A stretch of DNA of 64,000 nucleotides from Hydrogenophaga sp. A37 (GCF_002001205.1 NZ_MUNZ01000128.1:1-64000); one strand, 5' to 3'. Shown: positions 25,601-34,080, counted from the first letter of the stretch. Notes: generated from the letters alone by a model not told the origin. Program-made: numbers and translations.

Positions 25601-25634
25601 CAAGGTGCTGGGGCCAGTGCTGGCGCGAGGCTGA
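19638..25634 (+). CDS. uvrA: Double-length UvrA (two UvrA units in one chain, four ABC ATPase domains)
   Basis: The protein has 1998 residues, about twice a normal UvrA. Four Walker A motifs (about residues 56, 714, 1093, 1674) and four ABC signatures (LSGGEVQRI about 561; LSGGEAQR about 907, 1483, 1876) are intact, each with a Walker B ([36 protein letters not shown]). Cys-pair zinc-finger segments ([35 protein letters not shown]) occur in both units. UvrA recognises damaged DNA and loads UvrB. Tandem UvrAs of this length are known in Burkholderiales and Xanthomonadales. Residues about 1606-1643 between domains 3 and 4 are repeat-derived (see separate entry). Confidence 0.93.
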   Translation: MSDAHPLLNPSSLPEPGEALPAPAETGLIRIRGARQHNLKNIDLDIRTGELTVVTGPSGSGKSSLVFDTLFAEGQRRYVETFSAYARQFLDRMDKPAVDRVDGVPPAIAIDQTNPVRSSRSTVGTMTELNDHLKLLFARGADLFDRETALPVRHDSPESIYAELQKRCVELNDPRLVVTFPVELPASTTPEEIEQWLSASGYTRVQAERIVQRAAPAPDAKAAKTTKAKAAKGTPASESVKVLDVVADRFRIGTAEQVRVMEAIEAGLKRGSGKLMVYVLGEEGAEPVIWRFSTGLHCPESDIRYTDPTPSMFSFNSAVGACEACRGFGRVIGVDHGLVIPNDKLTLRNGAIKIFQTPAWKEAQDDLMRHAESAGIPRDTPWNKLTPEQQHWVKAGSPNWNGKWNQHWFGIARFFEYLESKAYKMHIRVLLSKYRSYTECPSCGGARLKTDSLLWRIGTKAQADAVLPPGKRYLPKGVAWSRAQLEAVPGLCLHDLMLMPLDRLRVFFAALDKTLVPAGSDLAGAGQAQAVRLLFEEINTRIRYLCEVGIGYLTLDRQSRTLSGGEVQRINLTTALGTSLVNTLFVLDEPSIGLHPRDMARINDAMLRLRDAGNTLVVVEHDPAVMLAADRLIDMGPGPGERGGQIVFDGTPEQIRSADTLTGAYLGARKTVGMGFKRMVTDSTPRLILEGAREHNLQNVSVEFPLQRLVVVTGVSGSGKSSLIQDVLAPALLRHFGKSTDSPGAHDRLLGADFLSEVVFVDQSPIGKTARSNPVSYVGAWDAVRALFADAPLSRQRSYTASKFSFNSGDGRCPTCGGSGFEHVEMQFLSDVYLRCPDCDGKRYRPEILEVRIERGGRMHNVADVLNLTVSEAAGLFASDREVIRALQPIVDVGLEYVKLGQPVPTLSGGEAQRLKLAGFLAEAAKSASASRQPISRKGTLFLFDEPTTGLHFDDIAKLMRSLRKLLDAGHSLVVIEHNLDVIRAADWLIDLGPEGGAGGGLVVAEGPPEDVRQHPSSHTAKALRAYAESMGEVHAVHEGRLVDYLKQPQRQRASAARTAGHSNAIRIVNAKEHNLKNLSVDIPRGQFNVISGVSGSGKSTLAFDILFNEGQRRYLESLNAYARSIVQPAGRPEVDAVYGIPPTVAIEQRLSRGGRKSTVGTTTEVWHFLRLLYVKLGTQHCVHDGAAVMPQSPESIAAAILTRYVGQHIGLLAPLVVNRKGVYTELADWARPRGHTHLRVDGEFLPTSGFPRIDRFKEHTIELPVADGVVDPANEAWLRSQLSKALEIGKGQVHVLHQMDGLAQAMADGTSTVGLGKLEVFSTNRACPVCATSYPELDPRLFSYNSKHGWCPDCVGTGLALSREQRKALDDSVRDDDQKGREQSFAEPEVEDLADQPCPGCEGTRLNAQARAVKFGGVGITDVARLSVNEVRSWVQGLLKVAVLTSREADIARDLLPEIESRLAFLEEVGLNYLTLDRGAPTLSGGEAQRIRLAAQLGSNLQGVCYVLDEPTIGLHARDNAILLNALHKLGDMGNTLVVVEHDEDTIRRADHIIDIGPSAGKRGGRVVAQGSVADLSANEESVTGRYLLHAMKHPLQARRGVLPLTPTLSPEGRGSESPLSSAARSSEKPPLPLAGEGGGEGLPWLEVRGARLHNLQNLTVAVPLQRLVVITGVSGSGKSTFARDVLLTNAAAAVSQRSTFAGRQTWDNDGTRPAWTGCDKLLGSEVVDRVLEVDQTPIGKTPRSCPATYIGFWDTVRKLFADTLEAKARGYGPGRFSFNTGEGRCPGCEGQGMRTIEMSFLPDVKVPCEVCHGARFNPETLAVSWKGKSIGDVLQMEVDEAVEFFASMPNIAHPLQLLKDVGLGYLTLGQPSPTLSGGEAQRIKLVTELSKVRDDVTRRGQKAPHTLYVLDEPTVGLHMADVEKLIRVLHRLVDGGHSVIVIEHDLDVMAEADWIIDLGPEGGGGGGRVVAATTPEEVVCLGTHTGKVLGPVLARG
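24451..24565. repeat. REP-type inverted pair inside the uvrA coding frame
   Basis: A CCCTCACCCCAACCCTCTCC-type arm begins at 24451, and its inverted partner (CCCTCTCCCGC to GGGGTGAGGG) ends at 24565. Between them lies a less conserved segment. It is translated in frame as the well-known [11 protein letters not shown] and [11 protein letters not shown] type peptides. The insert sits in the linker between the third and fourth ATPase domains and leaves both domains intact. Confidence 0.88.
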
Positions 25635-25914
25635 GCGGAAAGTCTGAATCGCCAGCCGTTCGGGCCCTGTGTGACAACTGCGCGAACAGCACAGCAAGCC
25701 TCGGTGGTGATCAGCGCCGGGTCAGGGCGCCCGAGTATGCGCATATTGTGCTGAAGTCGATTGATGGCTGTCCAGCAGGGCATTCACGTAGATCAAGCGT
25801 CGGGCTCGCGTTACCATGCACGCGCAGGGCTTCAAAGTCTTGAGTTGAGGTCACTTGACGCCGGATTTCTGCAAGCGGTGTTGTTTCGATTTTTTTACTC
25901 TTAGGAGAACTGTT
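25635..25914. other. Intergenic stretch, more AT-rich toward its end
   Basis: No gene or clear terminator after uvrA was seen. The last 60 bases, which lead into the beta-helix gene, are clearly more AT-rich than the host DNA around. No 5' part of lipB could be recognised here. Confidence 0.4.
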
Positions 25915-26688
25915 TTGACCAGGACGACTTTGCTGAATCGCATTTTTCAAACCGTGTTGGCGTTAACCATTTACAGCCTGATGGGTGTTTCCTTGGTGCA
26001 CGCTCAAGCCACGAGAACATGGGTATCAGGTGTAGGTGATGACGCCAATCCTTGCAGCCGAACGGCACCTTGCAAGACTTTTGCAGGAGCGATCAGCAAG
26101 ACCGCAGTCAACGGCGAGATTTCGGTGCTCGATCCGGGTGGGTTTGGTGCAGTGACCATCACGAAGTCCATCACGATCAATGGCGACGGCACCCTGGCGG
26201 GTATTCTGACCAACGCCGGAAACGGCATCTCTGTCAACGCGTCTGGTGCGGCTGTTACCGTCCGAAATCTTTCGATCGTCGGTTCTGGTACCGGCGCGGT
26301 GGGCATCCGATTGCTGGATGGCGCCGCTTTGATCGTGGACCGCGTCTCCATATCTGGATTTGCGACCGCTGGCATTGAAACTGCGATTGGCACCACAGGA
26401 AATGTCATGGTGCTCAACTCGACCATTGTGAGGAACGGCGGTATCGGCGTTCATGCGGGTGGCGGCTCCATTGCCGTGGAGAACAGCATATTGGCCAACA
26501 ATGGCGTGGGAGCGCAAGCCGGCACAGGCGCCACAGTGCGCCTGACCAACAACGGCGTATACAACAACTTGACCGGTTTCGGATGCGGCGGCGGTGTCTT
26601 GGCATCCAATGGGGACAACCGCAAGGCCAACAATGTTGGTGGTGGGATTCCTGCGTGCTCGCCCACCGTCGCCATTGCTGTGCAATAG
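25915..26688 (+). CDS. Secreted right-handed beta-helix protein
   Basis: The product has 257 residues with a TTG start at 25915, chosen because TAGGAG lies 7 bp upstream and the signal peptide (IFQTVLALTIYSLMGVSLVHA) then falls at the N-terminus. The mature protein begins TRTWVSGVGDDANPCSRTAPCKTFAGAI. It continues with repeated short turns (VTITKSITINGDGTLAG, VTVRNLSIVGSGTG, LIVDRVSISGF, VMVLNSTIVRNGGIGVHAGG, IAVENSILANNG), typical of parallel beta-helix surface or secreted proteins. Substrate unknown. It lies between uvrA and a truncated lipB on DNA that looks more AT-rich, suggesting acquisition. Confidence 0.75.
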   Translation: MTRTTLLNRIFQTVLALTIYSLMGVSLVHAQATRTWVSGVGDDANPCSRTAPCKTFAGAISKTAVNGEISVLDPGGFGAVTITKSITINGDGTLAGILTNAGNGISVNASGAAVTVRNLSIVGSGTGAVGIRLLDGAALIVDRVSISGFATAGIETAIGTTGNVMVLNSTIVRNGGIGVHAGGGSIAVENSILANNGVGAQAGTGATVRLTNNGVYNNLTGFGCGGGVLASNGDNRKANNVGGGIPACSPTVAIAVQ

Positions 26689-26870
26689 CATGGGGTCGAT
26701 TCAGGTCTGAAGTGCCACCTCCGGCGCGAAGGTCCGCAGATGCAATGCCTCCCAAGCGCGAGTTGATCGCTATCGTGCACCACGTTGGGGGATGACTGCG
26801 ATGCGCCTGGGGATGAACGCGCAGTGCATTGCGCCCCAGGTGGAGCCTGGCTGGGCAAACGACGGGTATC
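26689..26870. other. Intergenic stretch upstream of the lipB remnant
   Basis: No gene was seen. CCTGGGG near 26809 and CCCCAGG near 26835, each flanked by TGCG on the left, form a 7-bp inverted repeat around 21 bp. It could be an insertion scar or a weak terminator. Confidence 0.3.
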
Positions 26871-26972
26871 GGCCTGCAGACGGTGGACCTTTCTACAATC
26901 GGGGTCGCCGTTTCATGGGATGAAGCGGCCCAGGTCCTGAGCCAGAAGCTCGGCGCCACCCTCAGCCCTTGA
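26871..26972 (+). pseudogene. lipB: 3' remnant of lipB (octanoyltransferase)
   Basis: Thirty-three codons plus stop read [20 protein letters not shown], then [13 protein letters not shown]. This matches the conserved C-terminus of betaproteobacterial LipB, which normally continues ...[15 protein letters not shown].... The frame upstream of the first Gly has no resemblance to LipB and no start with a ribosome binding site. It sits 28 bp before lipA, the normal lipB position. LipB transfers octanoate from acyl carrier protein to lipoyl domains; this copy lacks the catalytic Cys/Lys region. Confidence 0.8.
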
Positions 26973-27000
26973 ACGCTCTTGCGCCACCCGCGCCCACGCC

Positions 27001-27990
27001 ATGACCCGCCCCGACACACCACAGGCCGCAGCCGGCTACGACGCCACCGCCAAGCAGAAGAGCCAGGCCAAGACCTCACGCATTCCGATCAAGATCGTGC
27101 CGGCCGAGGTGCTGAAGAAGCCCGACTGGATCCGAGTCAAGGCCGGTTCGCCCACCACCCGCTTCTACGAGATCAAGGACGTGCTGCGTGCCAACAAGCT
27201 GGTCACCGTCTGCGAAGAGGCCAGTTGCCCCAACATCGGCGAATGCTTCGGCAAGGGCACGGCCACCTTCATGATCATGGGCGACAAGTGCACGCGCCGC
27301 TGCCCGTTCTGTGACGTGGGCCACGGCCGCCCCGACCCGCTGGACCTGAACGAGCCCGAGAACCTGGCCAAGACGATCGCGGCGCTCAAGCTCAAGTACG
27401 TGGTGATCACCAGCGTGGACCGCGATGATTTGCGCGACGGTGGCGCCGGCCACTTCGTGGCCTGCATTCAGAAGACCCGCGAACTGTCACCGGGCACGCA
27501 GATCGAGGTGCTGGTGCCCGACTTCCGCGGCCGCGACGACCGCGCGCTGGAGATCCTGAAGGCCGCACCACCCGACGTGATGAACCACAACCTGGAGACC
27601 GCACCGCGTCTTTACAAGGAAGCGCGCCCGGGGTCGGATTACCAGTTCAGCCTGAACCTGCTCAAGAAGTTCAAGGCCCTGTTCCCGCACGTGCCGACCA
27701 AGAGCGGCCTGATGGTGGGCCTGGGCGAGACCGACGAGGAAATCCTCGACGTGATGCGCGACATGCGAGCGCACAACATCGAGATGCTGACCATCGGCCA
27801 GTACCTCGCCCCCAGCGGCCACCACCTGCCGGTGCGCCGTTACGTGCACCCGGACACCTTCAAGATGTTCGAGGCCGAGGCCTACAAGATGGGCTTCACC
27901 CACGCCGCCGTGGGCGCCATGGTGCGCAGCTCGTACCATGCCGACCAGCAGGCGCACGGCGTACTCAACAATGCGCAGCCGGGTACCTGA
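27001..27990 (+). CDS. lipA: Lipoyl synthase
   Basis: This 329-residue radical SAM enzyme inserts two sulfurs into octanoyl-lipoyl domains. The radical SAM motif [13 protein letters not shown] holds the CxxxCxxC cluster. The auxiliary cluster motif [16 protein letters not shown] lies just before it. Later markers are [41 protein letters not shown] and the C-terminal [15 protein letters not shown]. The protein is full length. Normally it is downstream of lipB, which here is only a remnant. It is followed after 4 bp by a glycosyltransferase, so the glycan module appears to share its transcript. Confidence 0.97.
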   Translation: MTRPDTPQAAAGYDATAKQKSQAKTSRIPIKIVPAEVLKKPDWIRVKAGSPTTRFYEIKDVLRANKLVTVCEEASCPNIGECFGKGTATFMIMGDKCTRRCPFCDVGHGRPDPLDLNEPENLAKTIAALKLKYVVITSVDRDDLRDGGAGHFVACIQKTRELSPGTQIEVLVPDFRGRDDRALEILKAAPPDVMNHNLETAPRLYKEARPGSDYQFSLNLLKKFKALFPHVPTKSGLMVGLGETDEEILDVMRDMRAHNIEMLTIGQYLAPSGHHLPVRRYVHPDTFKMFEAEAYKMGFTHAAVGAMVRSSYHADQQAHGVLNNAQPGT

Positions 27991-27994
27991 CGCC

Positions 27995-29434
27995 ATGTCC
28001 ACGCCAGTGTCAGACACATCGAAGCATTCGCCACCCTTGCGCATCCTGATCACGATGTGCTATCTCGTGCACCGGACGGGCGCAGAGATGTTCACCCGAG
28101 ATCTGGCGCTCTGGATGCGCAACCGTGGTCACTCCGTGACCATTTTCGCCACCGCCTTTGGCGACATGGCTGACGAGTTGCGCCAGGCATCGATCGCCTG
28201 TGTCACCGACGTCGCGGACATGGCCGCGCGGCCCGACGTCATCATTGGCAACACGCATCACGAGACCGTTCGTGCGTTGCTGCATTTTCATGATGTGCCC
28301 GTCCTGACCCTCTGCCACGACCGGAGTGCGGACCATGGCAGACCAGCACAGTTTTCGCAGGTGGTTCGCCATGCGGCGGTTGACGAGAACTGCGCCGAAC
28401 GGCTGGTGCACGAGTTCGGCATCGAACGCCAGCACATTGAGCTCCTCCAGAACGGCATCGATCTCACGCGCTTTCTGCCACGCGAGCCCTTGCCCGTCAC
28501 GCCCCGCACTGCGGTGGTCTTCAGCAACTATGCGTCGCACGACGCCCAGCTGGAGGAGGTTCGCATGGCGTGCGCTGAACGGGGTCTCGCGCTTGATGTG
28601 ATTGGCAGCGGCAGCGGCAACCACCTGACGGATCCGGCCGCCGCGCTGGGGAGATACGACATCGTGTTTGGCAAAGGGCGCTGCGCCACAGAGGCGCTGG
28701 TCACGGGCAACGCGGTGGTGGCACTCGATCCGAGCGCGGGCATGGGAGGAATGGTGTCTGCCGCCACCGTTGCCCATGCACGACGCTGGAATTTTGGCAG
28801 AGCCATCATGACCCGGCCGATCACGCGACAGAATGTGATGGCCGAACTCGACAAGTTCGACGCGCAGGATGCACGAGAGGCCTCGACCTGGGCTCGCAGG
28901 CACTGCGGACTGGATGCCATGCTGTCCGGGCTGGAACACTGCGTGCGGCGAATGGTGGAGACCCGTGCGGTCATCCCGGTACCGGCAGAACAGCGCGCGC
29001 AGGAGATGGCGCGCTACCTGAACGACTGGATCCGGCGTGGCAACGCCACCGCCGCGCACACAGGGATTGCCTCATTGCACCAGCACATCGCGGGCTTGCA
29101 GCAGGCATTCAACGATCAGCAGCGCGCACATCAAGCTCAGATCGACGCTTGGCGCGCCGAGGTTCAACGGACAGCCGAACATGCCACCGAGCTCACCGCG
29201 CGGCTCAATGAGGCAGGTTCCCACTTGGTCGATAAAGATCAACATGCCGTCGAGCTCACAGCACGGCTCGACGAATCAACGTCCCGCCTGGCGGACGCCG
29301 AGGGGCGGGCGCGCAGCGAGCTCGCCGCCCTGCGCGCGCAGTTGAGCGAGATCCACGCCAGCCGATCGTGGCGCATCACTGCGCCGCTGAGGCGAATGTC
29401 CACCTACATCCAGACGAGAATTCAGCCCAGATGA
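27995..29434 (+). CDS. Glycosyltransferase-like protein with C-terminal coiled coil
   Basis: The product is 479 residues. The N-terminal half resembles GT-B glycosyltransferases of the GT4 type: ILITMCYLVHRTGAEMFTRDLALWMRNRGHSVTIFAT (residues about 16-52), then LLQNGIDLTRFLP, a donor-side landmark. The second half-domain reads LDVIGSGSGNHLTDPAAALGRYDIVFGKGRCATEALVTGNAVVALD. From about residue 350 a long helical region with repeated (T/V)ELTARL(N/D)E units suggests a coiled coil. The end (HASRSWRITAPLRRMS) is a motif often seen at the C-terminus of large polysaccharide-associated glycosyltransferases. It starts 4 bp after lipA and overlaps the next gene. Confidence 0.75.
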   Translation: MSTPVSDTSKHSPPLRILITMCYLVHRTGAEMFTRDLALWMRNRGHSVTIFATAFGDMADELRQASIACVTDVADMAARPDVIIGNTHHETVRALLHFHDVPVLTLCHDRSADHGRPAQFSQVVRHAAVDENCAERLVHEFGIERQHIELLQNGIDLTRFLPREPLPVTPRTAVVFSNYASHDAQLEEVRMACAERGLALDVIGSGSGNHLTDPAAALGRYDIVFGKGRCATEALVTGNAVVALDPSAGMGGMVSAATVAHARRWNFGRAIMTRPITRQNVMAELDKFDAQDAREASTWARRHCGLDAMLSGLEHCVRRMVETRAVIPVPAEQRAQEMARYLNDWIRRGNATAAHTGIASLHQHIAGLQQAFNDQQRAHQAQIDAWRAEVQRTAEHATELTARLNEAGSHLVDKDQHAVELTARLDESTSRLADAEGRARSELAALRAQLSEIHASRSWRITAPLRRMSTYIQTRIQPR

Positions 29435-30219
29435 AGCACTTGTTGATTGCTGCCCATCCAGGGCACGAATTGTTGCTGTGGCAATGGCTTCGAAATGAGC
29501 GGCCGCAGGTCGTGGTGCTGACCAACGGAGCGGGATCCAATGGGGTGCCGCGGTTGGACCTCACGATCGACAACCTGGAACGTGCTGGTGCAAGCTGGGT
29601 TTCTCAGGTGGTCGCGCCGGTGCCTGACGCCGCGATCTACCAAGGTCTGCTGGACGGAGACACAGGCCTGTTCACGCAATGGATCGAGGCGCTGACAGCG
29701 CATGTGATCGCAGAGGGCATCGAGTGCATCGTCGCGGACGAAGCGGAGGACTACAACCCCTCCCACGACCTGTGCCGCATTCTGGCCAACCAAGTCGCCA
29801 TCCAGGCGAAGGCGCGTGGCCATTCGGTACTCGCTTACGGCTACCCGACCGTCGGACATCCCAGCCTGCTGACACGCCTCGCGGCCGAAGAGCACGTGGT
29901 GGTCGAACTCGACGTCGAGGCCTGGCGGTCCAAGCTGGACGACATGCACCGCTACGCCCGGCACTTTGGCGGGCAGCTGCAACGGGAGCTTGACGACTTC
30001 GTCGCAGAGTTCGGCGCGGAGGCCTACAGCAAGGAATGCCTGTTCGTTGCGAGACCCACGCGCTATGAGCAAGCAGAGACGCCCTCCCATAAACCCTTCT
30101 TCGAGCGCGTAGGCGAAGAGCGCGTGGCGGCTGGCACCTACAAACACGTCATTCGTGGTGCCCACCTGCAAGTGGTGGCGGACCGTCTGCGAGACCATGC
30201 GTCGCTGATGCGTCGCTGA
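29431..30219 (+). CDS. PIG-L/LmbE-like protein with altered metal motif
   Basis: This 262-residue protein begins HLLIAAHPGHELLLWQWL. The layout resembles the PIG-L N-acetylglucosamine deacetylase fold, whose signature is AHPDDE followed by a later HPDH. Here the signature is AHPGHE, so both aspartates are replaced (Gly and His), and the second motif is YNPSHDLCR. A metal site of different make-up, or loss of hydrolysis, is possible. It overlaps the glycosyltransferase and precedes cysC by 10 bp. Deacetylation of an amino sugar would fit the module, but the changed residues make that uncertain. Confidence 0.6.
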   Translation: MKHLLIAAHPGHELLLWQWLRNERPQVVVLTNGAGSNGVPRLDLTIDNLERAGASWVSQVVAPVPDAAIYQGLLDGDTGLFTQWIEALTAHVIAEGIECIVADEAEDYNPSHDLCRILANQVAIQAKARGHSVLAYGYPTVGHPSLLTRLAAEEHVVVELDVEAWRSKLDDMHRYARHFGGQLQRELDDFVAEFGAEAYSKECLFVARPTRYEQAETPSHKPFFERVGEERVAAGTYKHVIRGAHLQVVADRLRDHASLMRR

Positions 30220-30229
30220 TGCAACAGCG

Positions 30230-30763
30230 ATGCGCACCGATTCACCCTTCACCCTGTGGCTCACTGGCCTGAGCGGCGCGGGCAAGACCACCCTGGGCCA
30301 GGCGGTGTCCCTGGCATTGAACGACAGCGGCCGCCGGTGTGTCGTGCTCGACGGCGATGTGTTGCGCCGCGGCCTGAACCGGGATCTTGGTTTCTGTGAG
30401 CAAGGGCGCAGCGAGAACATCCGCCGCACCGCCGAAGTCGCCCGACTGATGAACGACGCCGGCGTGATCGTTGTGGCAGCGCTGATTTCGCCTTTGCGGG
30501 CGGACCGGGCACACGCCAGCACCATCGTCGGGGCGCAGCGCTTTCTGGAGGTCCACGTCAGCACGCCGCTGGAAGTGTGTGAAGCCGCTGACGTCAAAGG
30601 CCTCTACCGACGCGCCCGGCAGGGCGACCTCCCCCTGTTCACCGGGGTCAGCGCACCCTATGAGGTGCCAGAGGCGCCCTGGCTGTCGATCGATCCCTTG
30701 CGGATGGGGCTGGAGCCTACCGTGCGCGAACTGCTTGCGCTGATCGTGAGCACTGCGCCTTGA
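30230..30763 (+). CDS. cysC: Adenylyl-sulfate (APS) kinase
   Basis: This 177-residue protein is of normal CysC length. It phosphorylates APS to PAPS, the sulfate donor for sulfotransferases. The Walker A GLSGAGKTTL (about residues 13-22), LDGDVLRRGLNRDLGF, the ENIRRTAEVARLM helix, and FLEVHVSTPLEVCEAADVKGLYRRARQG are all typical. It is directly followed by a sulfotransferase gene, so PAPS made here is probably used for sulfation rather than assimilation. No ATP sulfurylase (cysD/cysN) is encoded in the window. Confidence 0.9.
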   Translation: MRTDSPFTLWLTGLSGAGKTTLGQAVSLALNDSGRRCVVLDGDVLRRGLNRDLGFCEQGRSENIRRTAEVARLMNDAGVIVVAALISPLRADRAHASTIVGAQRFLEVHVSTPLEVCEAADVKGLYRRARQGDLPLFTGVSAPYEVPEAPWLSIDPLRMGLEPTVRELLALIVSTAP

Positions 30764-30780
30764 TCCATCAACAACCCCCC

Positions 30781-31650
30781 ATGCCCGTCATCGTGGGCGC
30801 CCCACGTTCAGGCACGACGCTGTTGCGGCTGATGCTCGACGCCCATCCCGACCTCGCGATCCCACCCGAGACGAGCTTCGTCGTTGCAGCCTCCGCGCTG
30901 GACGAATCGACGGACGATGCTCGCGCACGCTTCGTCGACACGGTCACTGCCTATCCGCCCCACGCCCCCAACTGGGGCGACTTCGGTGTGGCGCGCGAAG
31001 CGCTGGCCGAGGCCGTGCAAGGCCTGCAGCCCTTCACCGTGGCCGACGGACTGCGGGCCTTCTACCGCCTTTACGCGCAGCGCTTCAACAAGCCTCGCTG
31101 GGGTGAAAAAACACCGGACTACTCGTTTCACATCGGCGTGATTGGGTCAATGCTGCCAGAGGCCCGGTTCATCCACCTCATCCGCGACGGTCGAGATGTT
31201 GCCGCGTCATGGCGCCAACAATGGTTCACACCGGGTCATGACCCTGAGGTCCTGGCGCGCGCCTGGGTTGACCGGGTGCAGGCGGCCCGCCACGCTGGCC
31301 TTGGCAACACCCACTACACCGAGGTCTTTTACGAAGACCTGGTGGACCGGCCGGAGCCTGTGTTGCGGCATCTGTGCCAGTTCCTGGACCTGCCGTGGTC
31401 GAACCAGTTGCTCAACCATCAAGAACGCGCCCCGCTGAGGCTGGAAGAACACCGGGCACGGATATCGCGTGATGGCAGCGTCGTCGTCAGCCACGAACAG
31501 CGCCTGCGCCAACAGCGGAGAACGATGGAGGGGCCCAGCACGGGGCGTATTGGGTCCTGGCGCGAAGAAATGAGCGAAGAGGAAATCCGGCGTTTCGAAC
31601 GCATCGCGGGCAGCCTGTTGATCGAGCTGGGATATGAGCCAGCACAATAG
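30781..31650 (+). CDS. Sulfotransferase
   Basis: This 289-residue PAPS-dependent sulfotransferase has the 5'-phosphosulfate loop VGAPRSGTTLLRLML at residues 5-19. The 3'-phosphate motif is IHLIRDGRDVAASW (about 129-142). WGEKTPDYSFHI and VFYEDLVDRPEPVLRHLCQFLDLPW are further family markers. A possible earlier TTG start at 30760 overlaps cysC; ATG 30781 is preferred because it places the P-loop at the N-terminus. It likely transfers sulfate to a carbohydrate made or modified by the neighbouring enzymes. The acceptor is unknown. Confidence 0.87.
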   Translation: MPVIVGAPRSGTTLLRLMLDAHPDLAIPPETSFVVAASALDESTDDARARFVDTVTAYPPHAPNWGDFGVAREALAEAVQGLQPFTVADGLRAFYRLYAQRFNKPRWGEKTPDYSFHIGVIGSMLPEARFIHLIRDGRDVAASWRQQWFTPGHDPEVLARAWVDRVQAARHAGLGNTHYTEVFYEDLVDRPEPVLRHLCQFLDLPWSNQLLNHQERAPLRLEEHRARISRDGSVVVSHEQRLRQQRRTMEGPSTGRIGSWREEMSEEEIRRFERIAGSLLIELGYEPAQ

Positions 31651-31697
31651 GCGATCCGCCTCCAGTACGGCGAACCTGCAGAGCCAGACACCCCGAC

Positions 31698-32666
31698 ATG
31701 AATTCCATGCCCCTTTTCTTCGATGACGATCTGGCGATGCCCAGCGGCAACGCAGCCGTTGCCTCGACCCACATCGCCACTGGTGTTGCTCCTGCCGCGC
31801 TGGTCCATGCGGTCGTTGGCCTGGGGCGCTTCGGCAGCACCCATGCCCGCAGGCTGGCCGGGTTGCCGGGCTTTCAACTGCGTGCCATGGTCGACCCTTT
31901 CGCGGCGCTCCCGCTGGACCCTGCCTTGGGCTCGCTGCCACTCCTGCGCCATGTCGACGAGCTGCCCTTGGACATCACATCCGCCACTGTCGCCACCAGC
32001 GACACGGCGCATGCCGACGTGTCGCTGGAGCTGATGGCGCGTGGTTGTCACGTGCTCGTCGAGAAGCCCTTGTGTCTGACGGTGGCCGACGGCATGCGCA
32101 TGTTGCAAGCCGCACGACAGCAGGGGGTGACGCTGTGCACCGGCCACATCGAGCGCTTCAATCCGCTCTTGCATGACGGGTGCCGTGCCCTGCTTCGGGA
32201 GGCTGCGCGGCGCCACCATGGCAAACGCGACCCTTTTCTGCATTTCCGACGCAGCTCGTCCCGCCCAGGTGCGGCGACGGACAGCGTGCTGGACCTGATG
32301 GTGCACGACTTGGACCTCATGGCCTGGTTGTGCGGCATCTCCAACGGCGCTCCACTGGAACTGATCGACCGACAGGTGAGCGCCACCGCTGTGTGCGCAC
32401 GCGTGCAGATCGGTGGATGGGTGGCCGTGTTCGAGAGTGGGTTGGGCGCCACCGTGCCCGAAGCGGTCATACAAGCGCAGACCGAGGGCGGTCCGCTGGC
32501 GCTCGATCTGCGCAGCCCCGAGGCCAGGCGTCACTTGGGCATGGACCCTCTGTGTCAACAATATGTGGCGTTCAGCCGAGCCATCCGTGGCAAATCCAGT
32601 GCCATCGCCACAGGAGACGACGGCCTGGCCGCAGTGGAACGGGCATGCCGAATTCTCGAAGCGTGA
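31698..32666 (+). CDS. Gfo/Idh/MocA-type oxidoreductase
   Basis: This 322-residue NAD(P)-dependent sugar dehydrogenase has a Rossmann motif AVVGLGRFGSTHARRL at about residues 39-54, after a 38-residue N-terminal extension. HVLVEKPLCLTVADG is the family EKP motif, and TGHIERFNP and DLMVHDLDLMAWL follow. It overlaps the aminotransferase by 22 bp. The pair oxidoreductase plus DegT aminotransferase is the usual way to make an amino sugar by C3 or C4 oxidation and amination of a nucleotide sugar. A later start closer to the Rossmann motif cannot be excluded. Confidence 0.83.
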   Translation: MNSMPLFFDDDLAMPSGNAAVASTHIATGVAPAALVHAVVGLGRFGSTHARRLAGLPGFQLRAMVDPFAALPLDPALGSLPLLRHVDELPLDITSATVATSDTAHADVSLELMARGCHVLVEKPLCLTVADGMRMLQAARQQGVTLCTGHIERFNPLLHDGCRALLREAARRHHGKRDPFLHFRRSSSRPGAATDSVLDLMVHDLDLMAWLCGISNGAPLELIDRQVSATAVCARVQIGGWVAVFESGLGATVPEAVIQAQTEGGPLALDLRSPEARRHLGMDPLCQQYVAFSRAIRGKSSAIATGDDGLAAVERACRILEA

Positions 32667-33868
32667 CACCAGGCGCCGCGCCGGCCGCGATCCCCTTCTT
32701 CCGGTCGCCGTTTTGCAACGATCCCGAAGTGACCGGACGCATCACCCGCGCCTGCGCAGACGTGCTGCGCAGCGGCGTGTACGTGCTCGGCCCGCAGGTG
32801 CGTGCCTTCGAGGCTTCGATGTCGGCGTTGCTCGGCGCGCGTGAGGTTGTTGCTGTCAACTCCGGCTCTGACGCCTTGTGCCTGGCACTGGCAGCGCTCG
32901 GTGTGGGAACGCTCGGGGGTGGCAGTGCCGACGATGAAGTTGTCTTGCCGGCCTACACCTTCGTGGCCTGTGCCGAAGCCGTGCTCGCAGCCGGCGCCCG
33001 ACCGGTGTTCGTGGACTGTGACGCGAGCGGCTTCCTGCCATCGCTGGAGGCGCACCAAGCTGCCCGCGGCGTGCGCACCCGTGCCGTGCTCGCGGTCGGT
33101 TTGTTCGGCGATGCCTCGGCCCTGCCTGCGCTCGCCGCTTACTGCCGCGAGCAGGGCCTGTGGCTGGTTGAGGACATCGCGCAGTGCCTCGGTGCAAGTT
33201 GCACCGCGCCCGACGGCACCGCACGCCTGGCCGGCACCTGGGGCGACGCGGCGGCGATGAGCTTCTACCCCACCAAGACCCTGGGCGCGGTGGGTGACGC
33301 CGGTGCGATGGCGTTTGCCGACGCAAGGCATGCGCGACAGGCCCGCCTGCTTCGCAACCACGGCCACGAGGCCAACGAACACCTGTGCCTGGGTCGCAAC
33401 AGCCGCATGGACGAACTGCAGGCCGCCCTGCTGCAAATTGCGCTGGAGACGTTTCCCCTGGCGCTCGCTCGCCGCCGCCAGATCGCCTCACGCTATTTGG
33501 CTGCCTGGGCCGCCTTGCCAAGGCTGACGCTGCCCCAGGACCACGAGGGACATGCGTGGAATTACTTCGTCGTCACGCTTGAGTCCGGCGGGCAACGCGA
33601 TGCGCTGGCAGACGCACTGGCCAGGGAGGGCGTCGCGACCCGGATCTACTACTCGGCGCCACTGCATCACCACCGTGCGCTGGCCCCGCTGCACGACGGC
33701 CGGGCGCTGCCTCGCAGCGAGCACCTCGCGCAATGTTCGCTGGCCCTGCCGCTGTACCCGGCGCTGAACGACGGAGAAATCGACCGCATCATCGACGTCC
33801 TTCCCGGGGCGCTGGATCAAGCGATGTGGGCCGCCGCAACGATCGCTGGCTCGGCGCCCTTGCGATGA
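32645..33868 (+). CDS. DegT/DnrJ/EryC1 family sugar aminotransferase
   Basis: This 407-residue PLP enzyme shows IPFFRSPFCNDPEVTGRI at the N-terminus and VAVNSGSDALCLAL for cofactor phosphate binding. The second PLP-contact region is VEDIAQCLGA, and the Schiff-base lysine lies in MSFYPTKTLGAVGDAGAM. RNSRMDELQAALLQ is a further marker. The ATG at 32645 lies inside the end of the oxidoreductase gene; a GTG a few codons later is possible. It would aminate the keto-sugar made by the oxidoreductase, giving an amino sugar for the putative sulfated glycan. Confidence 0.88.
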   Translation: MPNSRSVTPGAAPAAIPFFRSPFCNDPEVTGRITRACADVLRSGVYVLGPQVRAFEASMSALLGAREVVAVNSGSDALCLALAALGVGTLGGGSADDEVVLPAYTFVACAEAVLAAGARPVFVDCDASGFLPSLEAHQAARGVRTRAVLAVGLFGDASALPALAAYCREQGLWLVEDIAQCLGASCTAPDGTARLAGTWGDAAAMSFYPTKTLGAVGDAGAMAFADARHARQARLLRNHGHEANEHLCLGRNSRMDELQAALLQIALETFPLALARRRQIASRYLAAWAALPRLTLPQDHEGHAWNYFVVTLESGGQRDALADALAREGVATRIYYSAPLHHHRALAPLHDGRALPRSEHLAQCSLALPLYPALNDGEIDRIIDVLPGALDQAMWAAATIAGSAPLR

Positions 33869-34080
33869 CGGGCGAACCCTCGCTGAAGGGCGACCGCTGG
33901 CGGCCCGCACGGTCAATCGCCGGTCACCGGCAATTCCTACCGACTCCCGGAAAAAACGGCGGCACCGCAGCGGCCCACACAGGCTGAGCAAGCGACAGCG
34001 GCGCACTCGGGCGACCTGACACAGGCGCGCCATTTGCTCCACCGGCAACTGGGCAACACGCTGCTGAAGGAGTCCGACAC

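Noticed and set aside
25775-25800. GTAGATCAAG as another possible FNR half-site
   Set aside because: Only one half matches; no dyad partner at the right spacing.
32180-32644. N-terminal extension of the aminotransferase frame
   Set aside because: The extra residues are out-of-frame translation of the oxidoreductase gene; the PLP-enzyme homology begins after 32645.
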